Part shown: piece after piece, positions 16,393-24,515 of the stretch
How positions within the stretch are numbered: position 1 is the stretch's first letter
How the letters are laid out: every line of letters starts with the position of its first letter
Source: Bacillota bacterium
Lineage (GTDB): Bacteria > Bacillota > Clostridia > Oscillospirales > Acutalibacteraceae
DNA: 54,197 nt
Assembly (NCBI GenBank): GCA_023460155.1
Contig: JAEWRF010000063.1
Coordinates: 1 to 54,197, forward strand
Direction: 5' to 3'
Program-made: the position numbers and the translations under genes
The notes under the pieces: model-generated
The model's input: the letters and a program-made list of their open reading frames with translations, nothing else
Told to the model about the DNA's origin: nothing
Databases searched by the model: none

Positions 16393-17520
16393 TCATACAA
16401 GGGCGGCTCCCCTGCGGATCACCCTGCGAATGCGCAGCTCCGGGTCGGTCAGAATCACGTTCCCGAACCGCCCCGCACCAAGGGAGCCGTAATCGTCGGC
16501 GATGCCGAGGCTCCTTGCCGGATTTTCGCTGGCGGCCCGGACCGCACTTTCCAGCGGAATTCCCATTTCCATCACCGCACGCCGCATGCAGTCGTAAAGG
16601 CATGTGGCGCTCCCTGCAATGGTGCCGGGATTTTCCCTGAGCACACAGCGCGGGCCGTTCACGCTGACGGCCTGCCCGCCCAGGGTATATTCTCCGTCAG
16701 GAAGGCCGCAGGCCATCATGCTGTCGGAAATCAAAATGACCCTTTCGTCGCCGAACATGCGGAAGGTAAACCTCACAACCGCGGGGTGAAGGTGCACCCC
16801 GTCGGCGATCAGCTCTACTTCGGCATTTTCTTCCAGTGCGGCGAGAATCGGCCCCGGTTCCCGGTGGCTGATCCCAGGCATGGCGTTATACAGATGGGTC
16901 ATGTGGGAAGCACCGCGCCGGAAGGCCTTTTTTGCGGTTTCGTAGTCCGCGCAGGTATGAGCCAGAGAAACGCGCACTTCCGGGCTTACCTCCCCGATAA
17001 ACTCAAGCGCGCCGGGTTCCTCCGGCGCAACGTCCACAAGCCGGATGAGGCCGCCGGACCTCTTTTGCAGGCGGAAAAACATCCCGGCATCCGGCGCGTG
17101 AAGATACCTTGGATTCTGCGCGCCGATCTTGTTCGGGCTGAGGAACGGCCCCTCCAGATTGATCCCGACAAGGTCGCTTCCCCGCCCGTTTTCGTGCGCG
17201 ACCGCGGCGGCCATCACGCGCGTCAGGGTTTCTTCCCCGTAGGTCATCGTGGCGGGGCACATGGCAAGCACGCCGCGGCTGGCCTCATAATCCGCCAGAG
17301 CCTGAATCGCCGCCTCCGTTCCCTCGCAGAAATCGCGGCCCACGGCGCCGTGAAAGTGAAGGTCAACCAGACCCGGCAGCGCCCGCAGGCCCTGTGCGTC
17401 AAGGACTTCCTCTCCCGGCCGCGGAAGGGTATCGGTGCACAGCCGCCCCTCCCGGATGGCCAGATCGCCATTGTGAAACCGATGGTCCGGCCTGTAAACG
17501 GCCGCGTTTTTCAGGATCAT
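16393..17520 (-). CDS. nagA: N-acetylglucosamine-6-phosphate deacetylase
   Basis: 375 residues, normal length. LVDLHFHGAVG is the family's metal-site motif, GINLEGPFLSP holds the metal glutamate, SLAHTCAD and THLYNAM the histidines, IADGVHLHP the substrate loop and ILISDSMMACG the catalytic aspartate. It converts GlcNAc-6-P to GlcN-6-P and acetate, feeding amino sugars from wall turnover back into metabolism. GGAGGA precedes ATG 17520. It lies 39 bases behind an unknown gene that has a consensus promoter. No nagB is present in the window. Confidence 0.93.
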   Translation of the reverse strand: MILKNAAVYRPDHRFHNGDLAIREGRLCTDTLPRPGEEVLDAQGLRALPGLVDLHFHGAVGRDFCEGTEAAIQALADYEASRGVLAMCPATMTYGEETLTRVMAAAVAHENGRGSDLVGINLEGPFLSPNKIGAQNPRYLHAPDAGMFFRLQKRSGGLIRLVDVAPEEPGALEFIGEVSPEVRVSLAHTCADYETAKKAFRRGASHMTHLYNAMPGISHREPGPILAALEENAEVELIADGVHLHPAVVRFTFRMFGDERVILISDSMMACGLPDGEYTLGGQAVSVNGPRCVLRENPGTIAGSATCLYDCMRRAVMEMGIPLESAVRAASENPARSLGIADDYGSLGAGRFGNVILTDPELRIRRVIRRGAALV

Positions 17521-17559
17521 GCCGTTTCCTCCAATGACTCAGTGCTTGCGGATGCCGCG

Positions 17560-18132
17560 TCAGGCCTTGATCAGGCCCTGCGCCTTCATGCGGCCGAACA
17601 GCGCGCCGACCAGCTGATGGATTTCCCGGAAGCGGTCCGGGTCGCTGACGCTGCCGCCGATCATAAACAGGAGCGTTCCTGTTCCCTCACCGCAGTGAAT
17701 CTGAAGGGTATGCAGGCCGGAGCGTCCCAACAGCCGAGCCGTCTCCGGGTCGAACAGGTCGGCTCCTCCGGTGCCGTGGAGCTCCAGGCCGCGGAACAGC
17801 TGGCTGTCCGCCGGGATGGAATCGTATTTTTTGCTCTCCGAGGCGGCCTGCCAGCCGTGCCGGCTGTAGCTAAAGGCCGACCCCGCCGGACCGGCAACGA
17901 CAAGGTGGAACGATGCGCCGGACGGAAATTCCGCCCGGATCCGGGTATCCACGGCGTCGCGCATGCCTACGGCTGCAAGATCATAGAGCGCGGCCACTCC
18001 TTCATACTCCATGAGAAGGCCGCGCTTTCCCCCGCTTTGGTACCGCCCGCCGAACTGCGCGGCAATTTTTTGCAGTCCCTCCGCGTCGGCGGGGCCGAAC
18101 AGATCGCTGATAGCTTCCAGAAATTTCCCCAT
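17560..18132 (-). CDS. Hypothetical protein upstream of nagA
   Basis: 190 residues, not recognised. It has no signal peptide or membrane segment. The body is an alpha/beta mix with Gly-rich stretches (FGGRYQSGGKRG, ELHGTGGADLF, IHCGEGTGTLLFMIGG) and a helical C-terminus (HQLVGALFGRMKAQGL). It is driven by a near-perfect promoter at 18167-18195 and probably shares a transcript with nagA, though no functional link can be read from the sequence. Confidence 0.7.
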   Translation of the reverse strand: MGKFLEAISDLFGPADAEGLQKIAAQFGGRYQSGGKRGLLMEYEGVAALYDLAAVGMRDAVDTRIRAEFPSGASFHLVVAGPAGSAFSYSRHGWQAASESKKYDSIPADSQLFRGLELHGTGGADLFDPETARLLGRSGLHTLQIHCGEGTGTLLFMIGGSVSDPDRFREIHQLVGALFGRMKAQGLIKA

Positions 18133-18166
18133 TTTTCATCCACTCACTTCGGATTCATATGACCGA

Positions 18167-18195
18167 ATTATAGGCGGAAAGGCTGTTTCTGTCAA
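18167..18195 (-). promoter_or_regulatory. Consensus promoter for the unknown gene and nagA
   Basis: Minus strand TTGACA (18195-18190), 17-base spacer, TATAAT (18172-18167): both boxes perfect. Confidence 0.85.
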
Positions 18196-18262
18196 GCGTT
18201 GCGGGGCCGCGTTCCGGAGCCGAAAATACAATCCGGTTCCTCTACCTTTTTTTCCGCGTTTG

Positions 18263-18397
18263 TGTTATACTATCCATACAGTGTTTTGGGCCGCGGAGGA
18301 AACTCCGGCGGAAATTTCTGACCGCTTTGCGCTCATAGGGTTCTCTATGGGCGCATTTTTGTGCAGGCCCGGCGACGGCGCCTGCAATCCATTTTTT
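18263..18397 (+). promoter_or_regulatory. Extended -10 promoter and tandem-hairpin leader of the CPBP gene
   Basis: TGT-TATACT (18263-18271) is an extended -10. The leader then has a GGAG-gaaa-CTCC hairpin near 18294-18305 and two terminator-like hairpins: 18328-18338 with 18345-18355 followed by five T, and GCAGGC/GCCTGC (18363-18385) with six T at 18392-18397. It matches no riboswitch I recognise. Confidence 0.55.
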
Positions 18398-18413
18398 CAG
18401 GAGAACTGCTTTT

Positions 18414-19433
18414 ATGATGTATCAATCCCCCTATGACTTCTGGTCTCCGTATAATCCTTCCCCCTACTATCAGGCAGACTGCGAAAAGCGGGAGATCCGG
18501 CGGCTTTCCAACCGGCTGAACTGGATGATGCTGGCCTGCATTCTCCTGATGACCGTGCTGATGCTCGTGCTGGAGGCTCTGTCCACGCTGGTAATCCGCC
18601 CCAACGCGGCCTGGCTGAGTTTCAACGGATTGAATCCCGTTCTGTATTATCTCATTGACGGAATCGGGTATATTGTGGGAATCGCGCTCCCGGTGCTGCT
18701 TTATTTTGCCGCCTCCCATATTCCGCTGGAAATCGGGCTCCCGTTTCATAAAACGGGATTTCTGAAAACGGTCTCCTGCGTATTTTTCGGCAGCGCGGTC
18801 TGCATGCTCGCCAACATCCCCGCAAGCATGGTCGCGAATCTGGAAAAGCACTTCGGCTTCAGCGGCGAGCTTCCCCCGATGCCGCTGAACGATAATCCCT
18901 GGGTGCTGGCGTTTTACGGAGTCGGCATCGTCATTATCCCACCTCTGGTGGAGGAAATGCTGTTCCGCGGAATGCTGCTGCAGAGTCTGCGCCGGTACGG
19001 CGACGGCTTTGCTATTTTCGCCTCGGCGCTGGCGTTCGGGCTGTATCACGGGAATTTCATCCAGATGGTGTTCGCGTTTCCCTGCGGCATCGTGATGGGT
19101 TTGGTTGCGGTCCGCACCAACTCGCTGCTCCCTTCCATCCTGATTCATTTTCTGAATAACGGTACCGCCTTCGCGGTGGAGATGATAACCCGGTACCGGG
19201 GGAGTGCCGTCGCGGATCAGGCGGACAGCGTAGTTTCCTCCGTGCTGATCGGCCTCGGCATTCTGGGGGCGGCTTATCTGCTGATGCGGGAGAAAGATTT
19301 CTTTCACACGGCGCCGTCCTCCTCCCCGCTCCGCCTTTCCTCGAAGCTCGGGGCGTTTTTCCTGAATTTTGGGGGGATCGCAACCGTCGTTTACGCGTTG
19401 GTTACCTCCATCTATTCTCTGAAAAGCTTTTGA
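18414..19433 (+). CDS. CPBP family intramembrane metalloprotease
   Basis: 339 residues from ATG 18414 with CAGGAGA upstream. A soluble N-terminus (residues 1-35) precedes seven or eight hydrophobic segments. The CPBP (Abi/CAAX-protease-like) signature is complete: EEMLFRGMLLQSLRR near residue 180 gives the EExxxR motif, LYHGNFIQ the second, and SILIHFLNN the HxxxN third. Family members are glutamate/histidine metalloproteases of the membrane, some acting on prenylated or bacteriocin-related peptides; the substrate here is unknown. The stop overlaps the region just before tadA, so the two are likely co-transcribed. Confidence 0.88.
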   Translation: MMYQSPYDFWSPYNPSPYYQADCEKREIRRLSNRLNWMMLACILLMTVLMLVLEALSTLVIRPNAAWLSFNGLNPVLYYLIDGIGYIVGIALPVLLYFAASHIPLEIGLPFHKTGFLKTVSCVFFGSAVCMLANIPASMVANLEKHFGFSGELPPMPLNDNPWVLAFYGVGIVIIPPLVEEMLFRGMLLQSLRRYGDGFAIFASALAFGLYHGNFIQMVFAFPCGIVMGLVAVRTNSLLPSILIHFLNNGTAFAVEMITRYRGSAVADQADSVVSSVLIGLGILGAAYLLMREKDFFHTAPSSSPLRLSSKLGAFFLNFGGIATVVYALVTSIYSLKSF

Positions 19434-19438
19434 CGGCA

Positions 19439-19897
19439 ATGGAACAGGATGAACTTTTCATGCGGGAGGCCCTTCGTCTGGCGGAAGAAGCGGCGAAGGA
19501 AGGCGAAGTTCCCGTCGGCGCGGTGATCGTCCGGAACGGGGAAATCGTTTCCGAGGGACGCAACCGCCGGGAAACCGGAAAAACCGCGCTCGGCCACGCA
19601 GAGCTGGAAGCGATCGGGAAAGCCTGCACCCTTTTGGGCGGGTGGCGGCTGTGGCAGTGCACGCTGTATGTGACGCTGGAGCCGTGCCCCATGTGCGCGG
19701 GCGCGATCATCAACGCACGGATCCCGCGGGTCGTATACGGCGCGCGCGACCCGAAGGCGGGCTCGTGCGGCTCTGTCGTCGATCTGTTTTCCCTCCCCTA
19801 CAACCATAAGCCCGAGGTGGTAAGCGGAGTGCTGGAAGCGGAATGTGCTGCCATGCTGACGGAGTTTTTCAGGAAGCTGCGGGAAAACAGAAAATAA
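19439..19897 (+). CDS. tadA: tRNA-specific adenosine deaminase
   Basis: 152 residues from ATG 19439; a TTG at 19430 is possible but neither has a good ribosome site, so coupling to the upstream gene is likely. GHAELEAI carries the zinc histidine and catalytic glutamate, and LEPCPMCAGA the two zinc cysteines. GAVIVRNGEIV and GARDPKAGSCGS fit TadA. It deaminates A34 of tRNA-Arg(ACG) to inosine and is normally essential. Length is typical. Confidence 0.93.
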   Translation: MEQDELFMREALRLAEEAAKEGEVPVGAVIVRNGEIVSEGRNRRETGKTALGHAELEAIGKACTLLGGWRLWQCTLYVTLEPCPMCAGAIINARIPRVVYGARDPKAGSCGSVVDLFSLPYNHKPEVVSGVLEAECAAMLTEFFRKLRENRK

Positions 19898-19898
19898 A

Positions 19899-19937
19899 AA
19901 ACCGCATCCGGCTTTTGTGGCCGGGTGCGGTTTTTAT
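19899..19937. terminator. Bidirectional terminator between tadA and a convergent gene
   Basis: ACCGCATCCGGC (19901-19912) pairs with 19920-19931, flanked by A-run and T-run, so it serves both strands. Confidence 0.85.
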
Positions 19938-19938
19938 T

Positions 19939-20472
19939 TTATGTAGTCGGCTTGGAGAATTCGTCCGGCATCGGTTCCCCGTCGGGAAGAAGAAGCGGCG
20001 TGCGCAGGCGCTTAAGAAGCGCAACGCAGCAGGCGATCATGCACAGGGCAGAGATTGTGCTGATCAGGTAAATGAGCGTCATTCCGCCGGGCATCACCGC
20101 TTCGGCCAGCTCCCACAGATCGGCGGTGGCCGCCTTGTTGATCAGGCTGTAAACCGTCGACAGGAGGGAAATTCCTCCCATAACAATCCACACAACGCAG
20201 AAAGCGGTGCCGCGCTTCGGCTTTTTCACGGCAAGCAGCAAAAGCAGCAGGAAAATGCCGGGGTCGATCAGAAGCATAATGTAGGAAGTGATAGACGTCA
20301 TGCCCGCATAGCTTGCCGAAACACCCTGTTTCTGCAGCTTCTCAGCCGTATAGGCCTGCGTAATGGGTGAGGACATCACCGTCGAGAGCAGTGCAAGGAC
20401 GGATGCCGCAAGGCCGAAGTAAAGAGGCGCTCCGTCGGTTTTTCGTAAGTCGGTTCGTTGTTTCTTTTCCAT
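19939..20472 (-). CDS. Hypothetical four-helix membrane protein
   Basis: 177 residues starting at ATG 20472 behind AAAGGGGAA. Four membrane segments are visible: about residues 18-35, 62-80 (IMLLIDPGIFLLLLLLAV), 88-108 and 130-152, with short polar ends (N-terminal KKQRTDLRK, C-terminal Pro/Asp-rich). No family is recognised. It is convergent with tadA and follows the flavoprotein pair on the same strand after a 27-base gap, so it may be in their transcript. Confidence 0.65.
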   Translation of the reverse strand: MEKKQRTDLRKTDGAPLYFGLAASVLALLSTVMSSPITQAYTAEKLQKQGVSASYAGMTSITSYIMLLIDPGIFLLLLLLAVKKPKRGTAFCVVWIVMGGISLLSTVYSLINKAATADLWELAEAVMPGGMTLIYLISTISALCMIACCVALLKRLRTPLLLPDGEPMPDEFSKPTT

Positions 20473-20499
20473 AAAATATTCCCCTTTCGGAAAATTGAT

Positions 20500-21216
20500 C
20501 TATTTCTGCCGCCGGCTGTCTGCCGGCGCAGGAGATTCTTCCCGGTACGGTCTGCGGAGAAGGTCCTTTTTGGTCAGGCCGCTCTTCCGGGCCGTCCAGT
20601 CGAATCCTTTGGAACTCATAAAATAGTAGACGCGCCTCGGGATGTTCGCGTTGATACGGTAGTTCTTGCAGTCCGAGTTCTCGCTGAGGATATCCTCGCG
20701 CATTTCATCCCACCCGGCGTGCAGGGCATTCATCGGCTTTTTCATAAACGGGGCGTCCTTTGCGCCGAGGAACATGCCGCCCCCGCCGAGCATGATGCCG
20801 AAACGAAACTCTGCGCCGACCTGACGGCTGAAGCTTTTGATGGCACGGATCGCTTCCTCGCAGATTCCGGCCTCGGGGAAGCCGCAGTTGACCGCGCAGT
20901 AGATTTTTTGCTTTGCGTCGGTTTTCGCGAGCTTCGGGAGCACTTCGGCATAATCCTGCAGAAACCGGGTCAGAATGCCCGGCATGCAGAAAAAGTACAG
21001 CGGGAACGCGATGAGGATGCCCTCTGCCTGCGCCATGGCTGCGTAGGCTTCCGCCTCGTTATGGGCGGCAAAGCACTGCCTCACGTCAAATTTATCCAGA
21101 TGGATCACAGTGGGATCCATCCGCAGCTCCGCCATCTTCACCAGCGCGGCGGAAACCGACGGCTCCCCGACCTTCGGGCTGGCGGAGATCAGCACCACAT
21201 TTTTCCGCTCGTTCAC
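20500..21216 (-). CDS. Flavodoxin-fold NAD(P)H oxidoreductase
   Basis: 238 residues from GTG 21216, whose first bases form a GTGA overlap with the stop of the upstream gene, implying translational coupling. NERKNVVLISASPKVGEPSVS is the flavin-binding beta-1 and phosphate loop (core LISASPKVG), and GILIAFPLYFFCMPGILTRF the second loop. Unlike its partner it lacks the four-cysteine Fe-S motif. The longer open frame upstream overlaps the neighbour and is not used. Probably works with the preceding Fe-S flavoprotein; acceptor unknown. Confidence 0.82.
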   Translation of the reverse strand: MNERKNVVLISASPKVGEPSVSAALVKMAELRMDPTVIHLDKFDVRQCFAAHNEAEAYAAMAQAEGILIAFPLYFFCMPGILTRFLQDYAEVLPKLAKTDAKQKIYCAVNCGFPEAGICEEAIRAIKSFSRQVGAEFRFGIMLGGGGMFLGAKDAPFMKKPMNALHAGWDEMREDILSENSDCKNYRINANIPRRVYYFMSSKGFDWTARKSGLTKKDLLRRPYREESPAPADSRRQK

Positions 21217-21761
21217 AGCGAACCACCGATCCTTTCCAGTTGGACGGAATCGAGAGCTTCGGCGACATTCTCCCCGCTGCCCTCCATCACCAGACATTCA
21301 ACGTTGGTGCGGTGCTTTTTTGTAATATCCACAAAAAGCTGCGCGTCTTCCTCCGAAACATTCTCGCCGTAGCCGATAATCACCTGCTTGGGGTAATCCT
21401 CGTAACGGGGCGGGTGGATGGTGGAGCCGTCCGGCCGAGTGGTAAAATAGGGAAGCATATTCGGCAGCCAGCGGTCCATTGCATTCTTGATGTTCGCGCT
21501 GAACTGGCCAAACACCACCGGGCTGAGATACACCACGGCATCGCTGTTCATACAGAGCCGGTTAAGCTCCCCCATAGCGTCCTTCATCAGGCATTCGCCC
21601 GGCTTTTTAATCCAGCAGCCGAAACAGCCGCGGCAGAAGGTAAGGTCCTTCCGCCCGATGCGCCGGTATTCAATGCGGAAGCCCTTTTTCCGCAGCCTGC
21701 CGGCGACGACGGCCTCCAGCTTCCGGTAAGTCTCGGTCTGAAAATCCGCATCGGAAATCAC
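21213..21761 (-). CDS. Iron-sulfur flavoprotein-type flavodoxin-fold reductase
   Basis: 182 residues if it starts at GTG 21761. FCRGCFGCWIKKPGEC gives C-x2-C-x2-C-x6-C as in Isf-type flavoproteins, and LSPVVFGQFSANIKNAMDR is the second flavin loop. The start is doubtful: the strong AGGGAGGA site (21790-21783) is 21 bases from the GTG, but only six from an in-frame ACG at 21776, and translating from there adds the beta-1 residues (K)KKAT before VISDADF, as the fold expects. A promoter is at 21842-21870. It is coupled by a 4-base overlap to the next flavoprotein. Confidence 0.8.
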   Translation of the reverse strand: MISDADFQTETYRKLEAVVAGRLRKKGFRIEYRRIGRKDLTFCRGCFGCWIKKPGECLMKDAMGELNRLCMNSDAVVYLSPVVFGQFSANIKNAMDRWLPNMLPYFTTRPDGSTIHPPRYEDYPKQVIIGYGENVSEEDAQLFVDITKKHRTNVECLVMEGSGENVAEALDSVQLERIGGSL

Positions 21762-21841
21762 AGTCGCTTTCTTCGTAAAAAGTCCTCCCTTTGAATCGCC
21801 GAATATTATAATTCCGCATCAGGTAAAAACGCTCTTTCAAT

Positions 21842-21870
21842 AATATACTTCGAATGGGCCTAAAAAGCAA
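21842..21870 (-). promoter_or_regulatory. Promoter of the flavoprotein pair
   Basis: Minus strand TTGCTT (21870-21865), 17-base spacer, TATATT (21847-21842), divergent from the glyS promoter. Confidence 0.6.
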
Positions 21871-21897
21871 GTTTTAGCGGAAATGTCTTCTTTATTC

Positions 21898-21926
21898 TTG
21901 AAAGAGAAGGCCCACAATGGTAAACT
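21898..21926 (+). promoter_or_regulatory. Promoter of glyS
   Basis: TTGAAA at 21898-21903, 17-base spacer, TAAACT at 21921-21926. The leader of about 105 bases shows no T-box AGGGTGG-type motif. Confidence 0.6.
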
Positions 21927-22038
21927 AATAATTATCCATCGAACGGCGCCGTTTTCTTCATTTTGTTCTGGTTTCGCCGCCGTATTCGGGGAAAAATAAC
22001 GGAACGCAGCCAGCGTTCCTGTTAACGGAGGAAAAAAC

Positions 22039-23415
22039 ATGCAGTCATCGGAAAAGACCATGGACCAAATCGTCGCCCTTTGCAAAAACCGCGGCTTTAT
22101 TTACCCCGGTTCCGACATCTACGGAGGACTTTCCAATTCGTGGGATTACGGTCCCCTCGGCGTCGAATTCAAGAACAACGTCAAGGCGGCCTGGAGGAAG
22201 AAATTCATTCAGGAAAACCCGTATAACGTCGGGCTGGATTCCGCGATTCTGATGAACCCCGAGGTATGGGTGGCTTCCGGCCACGTGGGCGGCTTTTCGG
22301 ATCCGCTGATGGACTGCCGTGACTGCAAAACACGCCACCGCGCGGATAAACTGATTGAAGACTTCACCGGCGAAAGCGCCGACGGCTGGAGCAACGAAAA
22401 AATGGTGAGCTTCATCAAAGAAAACCATATCAAATGCCCGAACTGCGGCAGCGAGAATTTTACGGATATCCGCCAGTTCAACCTGATGTTCAAAACCTAT
22501 CAGGGCGTGACGGAGGATACGAAGAGTGAGCTCTATCTCCGCCCGGAGACGGCGCAGGGAATTTTCGTCAACTTCGGTAACGTGCAGCGCACGACGCGCC
22601 GCAAGATCCCGTTCGGTGTGGCGCAGATCGGCAAGAGCTTCCGCAACGAAATCACGCCGGGCAACTTTTTGTTCCGCCTGCGCGAGTTCGAGCAGATGGA
22701 GCTGGAATTCTTCTGCAAGCCCGACACCGACCTCGACTGGTTCTATTTCTGGAAGGATTTCTGCAAGAAGTGGCTTTTGAACCTCGGCCTGACGGAAGAT
22801 AACATGCGTCTGCGCGACCATGAGAAAGAAGAGCTTTCGTTCTACTCCAAGGCAACCACCGACATTGAGTACAAATTCCCGTTCGGCTGGGGCGAGCTCT
22901 GGGGCATCGCGGATCGTACGAACTACGATCTTTCCCGCCATCAGGAACACTCCGGAAAGAGCCTTGAGTATTTCGACCCGGAAACCAAGGAGCATTATGT
23001 CCCCTATGTCGTCGAGCCGTCGCTCGGCGCAGACCGCGTGGCGCTTGCCTTCCTGTGCGACGCCTACGACGAGGAAAAGCTGGACGAAAAGGATACGCGC
23101 GTCGTGATGCGCCTGCATCCTGCTCTGGCACCGTATAAGGCCGCCGTTCTGCCGCTGAGCAAAAAGCTGAACGACAAGGCGCAGGATGTTTTCACCGCGC
23201 TTTCCCGCCGCTTCATGGTGGATTACGACGACACCGGCTCCATCGGCAAACGCTACCGCCGTCAGGATGAAATCGGCACGCCGTACTGCGTCACGTTCGA
23301 TTTCGACAGCGAAACGGACGGCTGCGTAACCGTGCGCGACCGCGACACCATGCAGCAGGAGCGCATTTCCATCGACTCTCTCGCAAGCTATCTCGAAAAG
23401 AAAATCGAATTTTGA
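22039..23415 (+). CDS. glyS: Glycyl-tRNA synthetase (single-chain, alpha2 type)
   Basis: 458 residues from ATG 22039 behind AACGGAGGAAA. Class II motifs are clear: GLSNSWDYGPLGVEFKNN at the start, the LYLRPETAQGIFVNF motif 2 region, SFRNEITPG, and the motif 3 part VEPSLGADRVALAFL. A CxxC pair (NCGS, CRDCKTRH) matches the zinc-like insertion of this type. It charges tRNA-Gly and is essential. The anticodon-binding domain is at the C-terminus (HPALAPYKAAVLPL). Nothing unusual in length. Confidence 0.97.
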   Translation: MQSSEKTMDQIVALCKNRGFIYPGSDIYGGLSNSWDYGPLGVEFKNNVKAAWRKKFIQENPYNVGLDSAILMNPEVWVASGHVGGFSDPLMDCRDCKTRHRADKLIEDFTGESADGWSNEKMVSFIKENHIKCPNCGSENFTDIRQFNLMFKTYQGVTEDTKSELYLRPETAQGIFVNFGNVQRTTRRKIPFGVAQIGKSFRNEITPGNFLFRLREFEQMELEFFCKPDTDLDWFYFWKDFCKKWLLNLGLTEDNMRLRDHEKEELSFYSKATTDIEYKFPFGWGELWGIADRTNYDLSRHQEHSGKSLEYFDPETKEHYVPYVVEPSLGADRVALAFLCDAYDEEKLDEKDTRVVMRLHPALAPYKAAVLPLSKKLNDKAQDVFTALSRRFMVDYDDTGSIGKRYRRQDEIGTPYCVTFDFDSETDGCVTVRDRDTMQQERISIDSLASYLEKKIEF

Positions 23416-23486
23416 ATTGGTTCCCATAAGCGACAAACGGCAGAACGGCGAGCTGTGGGAATTAGGTTCATAGACGGAGGCTATTC

Positions 23487-23978
23487 ATGCCCGAAGACGA
23501 CAGGGATGTTGCGGATCGGACCGGCGCAGTTGCGATACTGCAAAAGTGTGCGTCGGTGTGCGTTGCCCTGAAAGACGGAGAAAAGCCCTATGCCGTTCCT
23601 CTGAGCTTCGGCTTCCGGAGTGAAAAAGGCTCGCTTTTTCTGTACTTTCAGATCTCGTCGTGCGGGCGGACGGCGGAGCTACTCCGGAAGAATTCGGAGA
23701 TCAGCTTTACGGCGGAGCATATGCTCACGCCGGAGCAGCCGAACGCCCTGTGCCCCCGGCTTCCGGAGTATGAAAGCGTCGTCGGCGAAGGCCGCGCCGT
23801 CTTTGTGGAGGAGTACGGGCAGAAGCTGAAGGCGCTCGGCATATTCATGCGGCGGTATGGCTATAATGGGGTGCTTGCCTACAATCCGGCGGCCTTTTCC
23901 CGCTCCGCGCTGGTCGAAGTTCAGGTTTCGCGCCTGAGTTCCCGGCGCTGCGGGCCGGAACTCGTCGGCGGCAATTAA
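23487..23978 (+). CDS. PPOX-fold flavin-binding protein (first of a pair)
   Basis: 163 residues, a pyridoxamine 5'-phosphate oxidase-like split-barrel protein of the NimA/YP-type group. The core PYAVPLSFGFRSEKGSLFLYFQ and later YESVVGEGRAVFVEEYGQKLKAL match the next gene closely in order and spacing. It probably binds FMN or heme and reduces a small molecule. Ribosome site ACGGAGG precedes ATG 23487. A 5-nitroimidazole reductase-like activity is possible but not shown. Confidence 0.82.
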   Translation: MPEDDRDVADRTGAVAILQKCASVCVALKDGEKPYAVPLSFGFRSEKGSLFLYFQISSCGRTAELLRKNSEISFTAEHMLTPEQPNALCPRLPEYESVVGEGRAVFVEEYGQKLKALGIFMRRYGYNGVLAYNPAAFSRSALVEVQVSRLSSRRCGPELVGGN

Positions 23979-23992
23979 AAGGAGGAGTCGGT

Positions 23993-24463
23993 ATGCGCAG
24001 AAAAGATCGGGAAGTAGCGGACTTTGACGAGATCATCGGGATCCTGGAAAAATGCCCGGTTGGGCATCTTGCTCTCCCGGACGGAGACAGGACGTACGTC
24101 GTTCCCCTGAACTTTGCCTGGCGGGTTCAGGATGGGAAAATGACGGTCTATTTTCACTGTGCGAAGGAAGGCCGAAAAGTCGATCTGCTCCGGAAAAATC
24201 CCAACGCCTGCTTCGAAGCGGACTGCTCCTTCAGCCTGGTGAAGGGCTCCAGCGCCTGCCGCTGGTCGGCCCTGTATGAAAGTGTGATCGGCGAAGGCCG
24301 CGCGGCGCTGATCGATGACCCGGAAGAAAAGCGGGAAGCACTCGATCTCCTGATGAAACGCTACGGCTATGAGGGAAAACCCAGTTACGAACCGTCTGAA
24401 CTCGCTGCAATCGAGGTGATCCGGCTGGAGCTGGATCAGATTTCCGGAAAACGAAAATTGTAG
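23993..24463 (+). CDS. PPOX-fold flavin-binding protein (second of a pair)
   Basis: 156 residues from ATG 23993 with AAAGGAGGAG upstream. TYVVPLNFAWRVQDGKMTVYFH, seen in part as VVPLNFAW and MTVYFH, and the YESVIGEGRAALIDDPEEK segment mark the same PPOX family as the gene 14 bases upstream; the two look like an ancestral tandem duplication. It would bind FMN. Followed by a strong bidirectional terminator. Confidence 0.85.
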   Translation: MRRKDREVADFDEIIGILEKCPVGHLALPDGDRTYVVPLNFAWRVQDGKMTVYFHCAKEGRKVDLLRKNPNACFEADCSFSLVKGSSACRWSALYESVIGEGRAALIDDPEEKREALDLLMKRYGYEGKPSYEPSELAAIEVIRLELDQISGKRKL

Positions 24464-24476
24464 ATTATAATATTCT

Positions 24477-24515
24477 GGGGCGCAGATCGGAAAATCCGAT
24501 CTGCGCCCCATTTTT
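24477..24515. terminator. Bidirectional terminator
   Basis: Perfect 15-base inverted repeat (24477-24491 with 24495-24509), ATTTTT after it, between convergent genes. Confidence 0.9.

Noticed and set aside
21927..22038. T-box riboswitch before glyS
   Set aside because: Looked for the AGGGTGG-type antiterminator core and a glycine specifier stem; neither is present.
22045..23436. Open frame on the minus strand covering glyS
   Set aside because: Shadow of glyS, whose own motifs are complete.
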